From: Streptomyces spinosus
Lineage (GTDB): Bacteria; Actinomycetota; Actinomycetes; Streptomycetales; Streptomycetaceae
Assembly (NCBI RefSeq): GCF_020400655.1
Contig: NZ_JAINRC010000006.1
Span: forward strand, 124,001 to 188,000
Length of the DNA: 64,000 nucleotides
Direction: 5' to 3'
The notes beneath the pieces were generated by a model, which was not told where the DNA came from, made no database searches, and saw nothing but the letters and a program-made list of their open reading frames with translations. Of the stretch, positions 52,101 to 59,541 are shown piece after piece. Each line of letters begins with the position of its first letter. Positions within the stretch are counted from its first letter, which is position 1. The position numbers and the translations under genes are program-made.

Positions 52101-52355
52101 ATGGACCGGGTCCAGATCACCGAGACCGTCCGCGAGTGCGTCACCGAACTGATCGGCACGACGGCGTTCTCCGACGACGACCTGCTCGCCGACCACGGGC
52201 TGGACTCCCTCGCCGGCGTCGAACTGACCCTCAACCTGGAGGACAGGTTCGACATCACCTTCGGCGACGACGAGCTCTCCTTCGAGCACTTCTCCAAGGT
52301 CGACACCATCGTCGGCCTCATCGAGGCGAAGCTCGGCCGGACCGTTCCGGGCTGA
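52101..52355 (+). CDS. Stand-alone acyl carrier protein
   Basis: An 84-residue carrier protein from ATG 52101, two bases after the inositol-phosphate synthase stop. The phosphopantetheine Ser36 is in DHGLDSLAGVEL. The protein is acidic, with a short helix III region (FSKVDTIVGLIEAKL), typical of discrete ACPs used outside large synthases. It is the only carrier domain in the window and therefore the likely partner of the AMP-ligase, PLP decarboxylase and acyl-CoA dehydrogenase in the minus-strand operon, and perhaps of the condensation-like protein. Confidence 0.95.
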   Translation: MDRVQITETVRECVTELIGTTAFSDDDLLADHGLDSLAGVELTLNLEDRFDITFGDDELSFEHFSKVDTIVGLIEAKLGRTVPG

Positions 52356-52462
52356 CCGTCCCGGTCCGCCCCGCGCCTCGGCGCAACGAGCCTCACACGT
52401 CCGGAGGCCGCGCCTTCGGCGTTTCCGCACACCCACTTCTGGTGATCACAGGGAGAGAGCCC

Positions 52463-53653
52463 ATGCTGTCGATCGAACGCGACGTACGGTCCGTCGAGGA
52501 CCTGCCCTACGAACTGGTGGAACGCAAGGGCGTAGGCCACCCGGACACCATGTGTGACGCCATCGCGGAACGCATGTCCCGCTACTACTCCCTGTACTGC
52601 CTCCAGGAGTTCGGCGGAGTGGCCCACCACTGGTTCGACAAGGTGACGCTGTACGGCGGCGGGGCGGACATCGACTACGGGCGGGGCGAACTCACCTCGC
52701 CGTACCGGGTGAAGGTCTTCGGCAAAGCGGCCTTCCGGGTCGGCACCGCCGAGATCCCCGTCCAGGACCTGATGTTCCGTGCCGCCGCCGACGTGCTGCG
52801 GGAGGTCACGACGGGGTTCGACGCCACGCGTCATCTGGTGGTCGAACTCGGTGTGGTGGACCACCAGGGCTCGGGACGCGGCCGTTCGCGCTACCAGCCC
52901 GCCGGCCCGCAGGACCTGGTCCCGCTCCGCTCGGGCGGACTGGTCTCCAACGACACCAACCTCCTGCACGGCTACGCCCCCCTGTCCCGTCTCGAGAACG
53001 CGGTCCTGGGGCTGGAGAACCTCATCAACGGTCCGGAGTTCAAACGGCGCCACCAGGACACCGGCTGGGACGTGAAGGTGTTCGGCAGCCGCAGGCAGGA
53101 CACCTTCAGCCTGGTGGTCAACATGCCGTTCCTCGCCGCCCACATCGACTCGATGGACCGGTACCGGGCGCGCAAGGCGGCGATCCAGGCCGAGCTGGAG
53201 ACGTTCGTCCGCGAGTCGGGCATCGCCGACTTCCGGATGCTGATGAACGCCACCGACCGCAACGGCCGTCCCTATCTCACGGCGCTCGGCTCCGTGGCGG
53301 ACACCGGTGACGTGGGTGTGGTCGGGCGCGGCAACCGGGTCAACGGCCTGATCACCCCGATGCGTCCGATGAGCATCGAGGCGCCCGCGGGCAAGAACCC
53401 GCTGGACCACACGGGCAAGATCTACAACGTCATGGCCATGCGGCTGGCCCAGCAGGTGCACGAGGAGTTCGGCGGTCCGACCCAGGTGCACATCTTCACC
53501 TCCAAGGAAGCTCCGCTGGAGCGTCCGGACGAAGTCGTGGTGACGGCCGCCGATGCCGACGAGGCCGCGGTGAAGGCCCTGGTGGAGTCCGCGGTCGCGG
53601 GTACGGACGACCTGACGGCCGAGCTGATCGAGAAGGGCGTCGTCCTGTGGTGA
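52463..53653 (+). CDS. Archaeal-type S-adenosylmethionine synthetase
   Basis: A 396-residue methionine adenosyltransferase of the archaeal (AdoMet_Synthase) family, which is distinct from bacterial MetK. ATG 52463 follows GGGAGAG. The hallmark [11 protein letters not shown] is at residues 19-29, followed by [48 protein letters not shown] and [20 protein letters not shown] also match the family. It makes SAM from methionine and ATP, or an analogue. The bacterial host should already have MetK, so this copy may supply SAM locally or use an unusual thioether. No obvious SAM-dependent enzyme is in the cluster. Confidence 0.93.
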   Translation: MLSIERDVRSVEDLPYELVERKGVGHPDTMCDAIAERMSRYYSLYCLQEFGGVAHHWFDKVTLYGGGADIDYGRGELTSPYRVKVFGKAAFRVGTAEIPVQDLMFRAAADVLREVTTGFDATRHLVVELGVVDHQGSGRGRSRYQPAGPQDLVPLRSGGLVSNDTNLLHGYAPLSRLENAVLGLENLINGPEFKRRHQDTGWDVKVFGSRRQDTFSLVVNMPFLAAHIDSMDRYRARKAAIQAELETFVRESGIADFRMLMNATDRNGRPYLTALGSVADTGDVGVVGRGNRVNGLITPMRPMSIEAPAGKNPLDHTGKIYNVMAMRLAQQVHEEFGGPTQVHIFTSKEAPLERPDEVVVTAADADEAAVKALVESAVAGTDDLTAELIEKGVVLW

Positions 53654-54660
53654 GCGGTGAGCGGGTGCGGGCCCTCGCCGCTGAGGCGCGCCGCACCGGT
53701 TCGCGCCGTGACACCGGCCCCCTGACGGCGCCGGCGCCGGACGGCGGCACCCACTTCGTCACACTGGTCAAACCCGAGGTGCTGGCGGCCGACGACGTCG
53801 CCGACACCATGGCGGAGACCGCGCGGGTGCTCGGCGAGGCGGAGACGGCCATCCTGCGCTGCGCGGTGATGCCGGCGAAGGACTTCGCCCGGCGCGGTCA
53901 CCTGTTCCTGCACTATCCCCGTCTGCACCGGGTCGCCGCCGACGGGGAGCGCGCCCTGTGCTCCGGCGCGCGCCGCGCACTCGGGGCCCTTGCCTCGTCG
54001 GTGGCGGCGGACGGCGTCCTGAGCGCGTACGAAGCGATGACGTTCGACGCGGACCTGACTCCGGCCGTACTGGAGGACCGCTGCCGCGTGGCGGGTATCC
54101 ACAAACTCGGCTCCGGCTCCTACGCCTCGGTCATCGAGACGGACCGGCGCCGGCTCGTCGTGCTGAACGGTTTCCTGCCCGCGCTGTACACGGGTTACCT
54201 CGCCTCTTCGACCTTCGTGGGCATGCTCGAGTGCCACAGCCACGAGGAGATCGCCGCACTGCGCTCCGGGCTCCTGGGTGCGCTGCATCCCGCCGAGGCC
54301 GCTCCGGGTTCCCTGCGGGGTGCCCTGGGCGCGTTCGCGCAGCAGCGGCACGGGCTCGCCCTTTCGGAAGGCCGCAACGGTGTGCACCTGTCCGCGGGAC
54401 ACCTGGAGGCGATGTTCCAGGTGTGGCGCTACTTCGGCGCGGCGGACGGGCAGGCCATGGGAGACACCCCGTTCGGGCGGTGGCTGACCGGGAACGGCGT
54501 GCCCGAGGACTTCCTCACCGGGTTGCTGTCCGATCACAACCTCGTCACCGAGGACGGGGACACGGTGTCCCCGCACGGCGCCACCGAGAACCTCTCCCGC
54601 AACGAGGTCCTCGGCCTGCTGAGCCGGTGGGCCGCCGAGGGAAGGGACTCCCGGTCATGA
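53650..54660 (+). CDS. Nucleoside-diphosphate-kinase-like protein with a large insertion
   Basis: A 336-residue protein; GTG 53650 overlaps the SAM synthetase stop as GTGA. It looks like nucleoside diphosphate kinase split by about 100 extra residues. FVTLVKPEVL (Lys41) matches the NDK start. ALHPAEAAPGSLRGALG matches the conserved xDPxxAxPGTIRGDxG block with its Arg. RNGVHLSAG contains His246 at the place of the phosphate-accepting His in NxxHGSD. The extra region and about 75 C-terminal residues are unfamiliar. It may phosphorylate a nucleoside diphosphate, or a small molecule, via phosphohistidine. The assignment rests on motif order only. Confidence 0.65.
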   Translation: MSGERVRALAAEARRTGSRRDTGPLTAPAPDGGTHFVTLVKPEVLAADDVADTMAETARVLGEAETAILRCAVMPAKDFARRGHLFLHYPRLHRVAADGERALCSGARRALGALASSVAADGVLSAYEAMTFDADLTPAVLEDRCRVAGIHKLGSGSYASVIETDRRRLVVLNGFLPALYTGYLASSTFVGMLECHSHEEIAALRSGLLGALHPAEAAPGSLRGALGAFAQQRHGLALSEGRNGVHLSAGHLEAMFQVWRYFGAADGQAMGDTPFGRWLTGNGVPEDFLTGLLSDHNLVTEDGDTVSPHGATENLSRNEVLGLLSRWAAEGRDSRS

Positions 54661-55445
54661 GTGGTCGTCTGGCCGGACTCGCCGGCCGTACGGCGGTGGT
54701 GACCGGAGGAGCGCAGGGCATCGGCGCCGCGGTCGTCGAACGTCTGTGTGCCGAAGGCTGCCGTGTCGTGGTCTTCGACAAGGACGCCGCCCACGGCCGA
54801 ACCCTGGTGGACGGCCTGCGGCAGCAGGGCCACACCGTGCGGCTGGCCGTCGGCGACGTGACGGATACCGCGGCGGTGACGGCGGCTTTCGCGGGCGTGC
54901 CGGCCCACTGGTCACCACCGACACTCCTGGTGAACCTCGCGGCCGGCTTCGTCTTCAAGGGGCTGGAGGCGACCGCGGCCGACTGGCACGCGGCACTCGA
55001 TCCCACGATCGTCGGGCTCTCCCTGGTCACCCGGTCGTTCGTCGCCGGCCTGCCCGAACGCGACGCGGACGCCGCCGTCGTGAACATGGCCTCGATCTCC
55101 GCGCACATAGCGCAGGAGGGGTATCTGACCTACAACAGCGGCAAGGCGGCCGTCCTCGGGCTCACCCGGTGCCTGGCACAGGAGCTGGCTCCGCGGGGAG
55201 TCAGGGTCAACTCCGTGAGCCCGGGGACCGTGTGGAACGCCAACAACGAGCGCTACCACCGCGAGGCGCTCGGTCTCGACCGGGCGGCGGCCGAGGCGGC
55301 TCCCGAGCACGGAGGCAAGTTCCTGCTCGGGCGGTTCGCGGACCCGGCCGAGGTCGCGGCACCCATCGCCTTCCTCCTGTCCGCGGAGGCGAGCTTCATC
55401 ACGGGGACCGACCTCGCGGTCGACGGCGGATATCTGGCGGTCTGA
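54657..55445 (+). CDS. Short-chain dehydrogenase/reductase
   Basis: A 262-residue classical SDR coupled by ATGA to the NDK-like gene. Cofactor motif VVTGGAQGIGAAV, Asp in VVFDKDAA (favouring NAD), NLAAG in place of NNAG, Ser in VNMASISAHIA, catalytic YNSGK, and PGTVWN after it. The C-terminus, FLLSAEASFITGTDLAVDGG, is typical of the FabG/sugar-dehydrogenase branch. Position in the inositol-phosphate operon makes a cyclitol or polyol substrate plausible (inositol dehydrogenation followed by further steps), but this is inferred. Confidence 0.93.
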   Translation: MSGRLAGLAGRTAVVTGGAQGIGAAVVERLCAEGCRVVVFDKDAAHGRTLVDGLRQQGHTVRLAVGDVTDTAAVTAAFAGVPAHWSPPTLLVNLAAGFVFKGLEATAADWHAALDPTIVGLSLVTRSFVAGLPERDADAAVVNMASISAHIAQEGYLTYNSGKAAVLGLTRCLAQELAPRGVRVNSVSPGTVWNANNERYHREALGLDRAAAEAAPEHGGKFLLGRFADPAEVAAPIAFLLSAEASFITGTDLAVDGGYLAV

Positions 55446-55535
55446 GAGACCGGCTTCAGGCACGGAACTCCGCGCGCGGCCCCTTCCCCGCCGCGCCGTG
55501 TTCCGGCAACTGGGACGCACACCTGTGGAGATGTG

Positions 55536-56726
55536 ATGAACGTGGAGAGAATCGCGGCCGAGGCCCGTGAGGGCAAGGCCGTCCGCTACCTGAGGGTCCG
55601 GGACCACACGCTGAAGGTGGTGACGGACTCGATCGAGGCCGACGGCCTGGTGACGGAGACGTTCTGCCCGTGGGGCATGCTCGACGTCGTCGAGACGGCG
55701 GAGGTGGACCGGCCCGGCCTGACCATCGTCGATCTCGTCCACGACGCGGACGGCATCGACAGCTTGCTGGACCGGACGGCCGCGACGACCGCTGTGGGCG
55801 AGTACGAGCTGACCCGCGGCTACCGGCTCCCCCGGTACGACGGCGAAGACCACTCGGTCTTCGTCCTCCAGGACGTGCACTCCGACGAACGGGCAGCGCT
55901 GATCCGTACCGAGCACCGCATCACGATCGTGCGTCCCGCCTCCACCCTGGGCGACCGGTGGCTCACCCGCGTCATCCGCGACATCGCCACCCGGATCGCC
56001 AAGGCCGAGGGCGCGCTGATCCTGCATTCCTCGGCGTTCGCGTACCAGGACGGCGCCTACCTGGTGATCGGCGACTCCGGAGCCGGAAAGTCGACGACGG
56101 CGATCGCCCTCGCCCGGCTGCTCCCGTCGGCCGGCTGGATGGGCAACGACCGGATGCACCTCGACCGGCGGGACGGCGGATACCGGGTGACCGCGTGTCC
56201 CCTGCCGCTCGCGGTCAACAAGGGGTCGCTCGACGTCATGGGCGTCACCGGGTTCGAGAGCTGGCCGGTGCGGGCGGGTCTGCCGAAGCCGGGGTCGGAC
56301 TGGGACCAGTTCCAGGGCGAGGACAAACTGAAGCTCAGCTCCCTCGAGGTCAGGGAGTACCTGGGTGTGCGCGTCGTTCCGAGCATGCCGCTCGCCGGCG
56401 TCATCCTCCCCCGGGTCGATCTGCGGGCCGCATACTCGCTCGAACCCTCGGCGCCGGACCACACCGCCGCGGTCGTGACGAGGAACTGCTTCTCCCTCGA
56501 CGACAACCTGTTCGGCGAGAACTGGCTGCGGGTGGCTGTCGAGCAGCGCGTCGAACCGCCGTCCGTCACCGGCTTCCTGGAGCACATCGCCCGGCTCCCC
56601 GTGCTGCGCGCGACCGTGAGCGGGCCCGCCGACGTCGCGAGGCTGGCGAAGGACTTCCGCGCCCTGGTCGGGGACGGGCCGGCCGCCGACGCGTACACCC
56701 GTCCGTTCGCAGACGCGGAGGTGTGA
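55536..56726 (+). CDS. HPr-kinase/phosphorylase-like protein 1
   Basis: A 396-residue P-loop protein whose C-terminal half resembles HPr kinase. ATG 55536 follows GGAG. LHSSAFAYQDGAYLVIGDSG leads into the P-loop GDSGAGKST (179-187), followed by the Walker B-like WMGNDRMHLD. The N-terminal roughly 155 residues are family-specific and probably bind substrate. HprK-like kinases in lasso peptide clusters (PadeK, ThcoK) phosphorylate a Ser hydroxyl of the peptide. Two such genes follow each other here, and the peptide core is Ser/Thr-rich. It could also phosphorylate a polyol. The gene end overlaps the next gene region. Confidence 0.82.
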   Translation: MNVERIAAEAREGKAVRYLRVRDHTLKVVTDSIEADGLVTETFCPWGMLDVVETAEVDRPGLTIVDLVHDADGIDSLLDRTAATTAVGEYELTRGYRLPRYDGEDHSVFVLQDVHSDERAALIRTEHRITIVRPASTLGDRWLTRVIRDIATRIAKAEGALILHSSAFAYQDGAYLVIGDSGAGKSTTAIALARLLPSAGWMGNDRMHLDRRDGGYRVTACPLPLAVNKGSLDVMGVTGFESWPVRAGLPKPGSDWDQFQGEDKLKLSSLEVREYLGVRVVPSMPLAGVILPRVDLRAAYSLEPSAPDHTAAVVTRNCFSLDDNLFGENWLRVAVEQRVEPPSVTGFLEHIARLPVLRATVSGPADVARLAKDFRALVGDGPAADAYTRPFADAEV

Positions 56727-56734
56727 GCATCACG

Positions 56735-57769
56735 ATGGACTCGAACGCAAGGACACGCCGGCATACGGTGCGTTCGCCCTTCGCGTCGACCGGCCTCACG
56801 TGCACACCGGCGGTGGCGGAGAGCGTACGGCGACTCGCGGCGCCCTATCTGACCGTCGAACCCGGCGCCCCGGCTCCGGGCACCTGGGAAGTGATCGCCG
56901 GGGCGACGCCGCCCGCGGGCTGCGTACCGGAGTCGGTCACGGCACAGGGTGAGTCGACCGTCGAGTACCTGGTCGCCCACCACGACAAGGCCCTTTTCCA
57001 TGTCGCGCCGGAAGGCGACTCGTGGGTCACGCAGTCCCTCCTCCGCGCCACGCGCGCGATCCACCGCTCGGCCGCGAGCCGTCAGGGTGTTCTGTTCCTC
57101 CACGCGGGGCTGGTCGAGCTCAACGGCAGGGGGGTGGCCCTGCTCGGCGGCAGCCGGGCCGGCAAGACCTCCTTCGTCATGGCCAGCGTGCTGAACGGCT
57201 GCGGCACCATGGTGTGCAACGACGACGTCAGCCTGACGGCGGATTCCGACGGGGGCGGCGTCACCGGCACCGGATGGCCCCGGTCCATCTCGGTACGCCT
57301 GGACACCCTCGATCTGCTGTTCGGGCGGGGCCGTGCGGACACGATCCGCTCCTCGCTGACGCATCCGGCCAACCAGACGCTGCTGAGCCTGCGCGAATCG
57401 GGCGTCGAACCGCACGGCACGGCTCTGCTGTACCCCTGGGAGTACGCGGACCTCATGGACACACGGATCGGGTCGGCCACCAAGGTCGAGGCGATCGTGC
57501 ACCTCAGTCTCGCCGACAGCCCCTCGGAGGCCGGCCTGGTGCCGGTGACGGCCTCACAGCGCGCGACCCTGCTGGAAGAACGCGTTCTCGGGCTTCCGAA
57601 CAAGCACCTCAACATCTTCGGGCACGAACCCGACCCCGACCGCTCGCAGCGCACACGCGGCGCTCTGGAGAACCTGCCGACCTTCGCGTTCCGTTACGCG
57701 TTCCGTGACGTCCGGAAAGAAGTCGACAACCTCGTAGCCCATCTGGCCGGGCATTTCCCATCCGACTGA
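56735..57769 (+). CDS. HPr-kinase/phosphorylase-like protein 2
   Basis: A 344-residue relative of the previous protein. FLHAGLVELNGRGVALLGGS leads into the P-loop GGSRAGKTS (138-146), followed by VCNDDVSLTAD with the double Asp typical of HprK. The C-terminal half contains HLNIFGHEPDPDRSQRTRGA. ATG 56735 is chosen because GTG 56723 lies too close to the GGAGG site, although that GTG would overlap the previous stop as GTGA. The two proteins are clearly divergent, so they may have different substrates or form a heteromer. Confidence 0.82.
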   Translation: MDSNARTRRHTVRSPFASTGLTCTPAVAESVRRLAAPYLTVEPGAPAPGTWEVIAGATPPAGCVPESVTAQGESTVEYLVAHHDKALFHVAPEGDSWVTQSLLRATRAIHRSAASRQGVLFLHAGLVELNGRGVALLGGSRAGKTSFVMASVLNGCGTMVCNDDVSLTADSDGGGVTGTGWPRSISVRLDTLDLLFGRGRADTIRSSLTHPANQTLLSLRESGVEPHGTALLYPWEYADLMDTRIGSATKVEAIVHLSLADSPSEAGLVPVTASQRATLLEERVLGLPNKHLNIFGHEPDPDRSQRTRGALENLPTFAFRYAFRDVRKEVDNLVAHLAGHFPSD

Positions 57770-57818
57770 CGTGAACGATTCCTCCCGACGGGACTCAGAA
57801 AAGGACGTGTGGAGACCG

Positions 57819-58391
57819 ATGCAGCACCAGCGTCTGATCATCACAGGGGCGAGCGGTACCGGGACCACCACGCTGGGCCGCGCCCTGGCGTCCCTGATGG
57901 CCGTACCCCACGCGGACGTCGATGACTACCTGTGGCTGCCGACCTCTCCGCCGTACACGCACAAACGGTCGGTCGCCGAACGGATCAGGCTGATGGAAGC
58001 GCTGTTCGTACCGCGGGATTCCTGGGTCCTCTCGGGCTCTCTCAGGGGCTGGGGGGACGGCATCGCCGATCAGGCCGACGGGGTCGTCTTCCTCTCCCTC
58101 GACGCCGACGCCCGCATGGACCGGCTGAGGCGCCGCGAAATCGTCAGGTACGGCGACACGATCGCACCCGGCGGCGACAATGAGGCAGCCCACCAGGCAT
58201 TTCTGCGCTGGGCCCAGCAGTACGACGACAGTGCGCTCGTGGATCGGCGCAGGGACAGGGACGAGAGGTGGCTCGCGGGGCTCTCGTGCCCGGTTCTCAC
58301 CCTGCGGAGCTCGGAGCCGGTGACACGGCTGGTCGACAGGGTGACGGACTGGCTCGATGGCCCGGACGCCCCGAGGGGGCGACGCTCGTGA
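57819..58391 (+). CDS. P-loop small-molecule kinase with GTGTTT loop
   Basis: A 190-residue adenylate-kinase/shikimate-kinase-like protein from ATG 57819 (GGAG upstream; GTG 57771 is a longer alternative). The P-loop reads GASGTGTTTLG, with Thr where the invariant Lys would be; the same substitution occurs in a known subgroup of small AAA-type kinases. DVDDYLWLPTSPPYTHKR follows as the likely substrate-binding DxD region, and RRREIVRYGDTIAPGGDN carries the lid Arg residues. It probably phosphorylates a small substrate. It lies in the kinase block and overlaps the APH-type gene. Confidence 0.8.
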   Translation: MQHQRLIITGASGTGTTTLGRALASLMAVPHADVDDYLWLPTSPPYTHKRSVAERIRLMEALFVPRDSWVLSGSLRGWGDGIADQADGVVFLSLDADARMDRLRRREIVRYGDTIAPGGDNEAAHQAFLRWAQQYDDSALVDRRRDRDERWLAGLSCPVLTLRSSEPVTRLVDRVTDWLDGPDAPRGRRS

Positions 58392-59428
58392 CCGGCTCGC
58401 CGACGATCGACGTCTCGCGGGCCATGGGGGCCATCGAGGACGGGCTGGCGGAAAGACTGGACGGCAGAGGTGTCAATTCCTCCTACCGCGTCGGTCTCCA
58501 CGGCCGGCTCTTCTCGGTGAAGGTGCACTGCGCGGACCGGTCGTCGGATCTGGAGCTCCAGCGCATCCTGCGTGTGGACGCGGCCCTGAGGGGAACCGCC
58601 TGGTATCCCCGGGTCATCGACATAGGGCTGCACACCGCCGCACACCCCAGGCTCGTGGTGATACGCCCGTTCGCGCCGGGAGCCCCGCCGACCGGTGCCA
58701 GCCGGCACATCGGCCCGTTGATGGACGTGCTGGCGGACTTGGCTCTTCGGGCGAAAGAGCTGACCGTCGTGGACGGGCTCACAGGGGACTACGCGTCGCC
58801 CTGGCTCGACGACCGGGAGAACGAACTGCGCGCGACGGCGGGGTTGGTGAAGGGCCGCCCGACCGCGCTCGCCCGCGCGGCCGAGCACCACCTCGCGGAA
58901 CTGTGCGCCAGCGCCCGTCTGTTGACGCGTCCCGGCACCGCGTTCGTCTACCACGGTGATCTGCACGGACGGAACCTCGTTCTCGGCGGCTCACAGCGCC
59001 TGACCGTGATCGACTGGGACGAGGCGGGCTTCTCCTGGCGTCCGGCGGACGCCGCCAAGGCCCTGTGGCTCTCGTGCCGCCGCGGTCGCGGTGACTTCGT
59101 GCTGGATCCCGTGGCGGTCCGGTGCTTCCTGGAGCACCTCCACCGCCGGCTGCGGACGCCGTACACCGCGGCCGGCCACCTGGCGAGGCTCGGGGCACTC
59201 TGGTTCCTCCCCCGGCAGCACCACGTGGCACTGCTCGGCCGGCGCGACGCCCACCTCGTCCCCTGGTACCTGGACTGGGTGTCCCGGTTCTGGTCACGGT
59301 TCGAGCCGAACCTGACCCTGCTCACCGAGACGGCCGCGGCGCTGGCGGACGAAAGCGGCAGCCGTCCGGAAACCTCGTGGTCAACCCGGGATCACATGAT
59401 TCGCGACACCTCAGTCACAACAATGTGA
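58388..59428 (+). CDS. Aminoglycoside-phosphotransferase-like kinase
   Basis: A 346-residue protein kinase-like small-molecule phosphotransferase. GTG 58388 overlaps the previous stop as GTGA. The catalytic loop HGDLHGRN is at 189-196 and the metal-binding LTVIDWDEAG at 206-215, the Brenner-type motifs of APH/choline kinases. The N-lobe Lys is in LFSVKVHC. It may phosphorylate a sugar, cyclitol or amino alcohol in the pathway, or provide self-resistance by phosphorylating the product. It is the last enzyme gene of the plus-strand operon. Confidence 0.9.
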   Translation: MTGSPTIDVSRAMGAIEDGLAERLDGRGVNSSYRVGLHGRLFSVKVHCADRSSDLELQRILRVDAALRGTAWYPRVIDIGLHTAAHPRLVVIRPFAPGAPPTGASRHIGPLMDVLADLALRAKELTVVDGLTGDYASPWLDDRENELRATAGLVKGRPTALARAAEHHLAELCASARLLTRPGTAFVYHGDLHGRNLVLGGSQRLTVIDWDEAGFSWRPADAAKALWLSCRRGRGDFVLDPVAVRCFLEHLHRRLRTPYTAAGHLARLGALWFLPRQHHVALLGRRDAHLVPWYLDWVSRFWSRFEPNLTLLTETAAALADESGSRPETSWSTRDHMIRDTSVTTM

Positions 59429-59429
59429 C
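59414..59429. promoter_or_regulatory. Inverted repeat GTCACA-N4-TGTGAC before the XRE-TPR regulator
   Basis: GTCACA (59414-59419) and TGTGAC (59424-59429) form a perfect palindrome overlapping the stop codon of the APH-like gene. It is about 113 bases upstream of the XRE-TPR start, in a stretch less GC-rich than its surroundings, so it may be an operator. The half-site TGTGAC also contains the GTGAC seen in the direct repeats at 49737-49764. Confidence 0.35.
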
Positions 59430-59541
59430 CACCATGGCAATTATCGTCACCGCGCGAAAGGTCGAGTACACAAGGGTGCTTCCCGCGGTTCTCTCATGAG
59501 CGACAATGTGCCCCAGGCACATCCGACAGAAGGAGGACCGC

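Noticed and set aside
52356..52462. SAM-responsive riboswitch ahead of the SAM synthetase gene
   Set aside because: The 107-base gap shows no recognisable conserved riboswitch core, only a GGGAGAG ribosome site.
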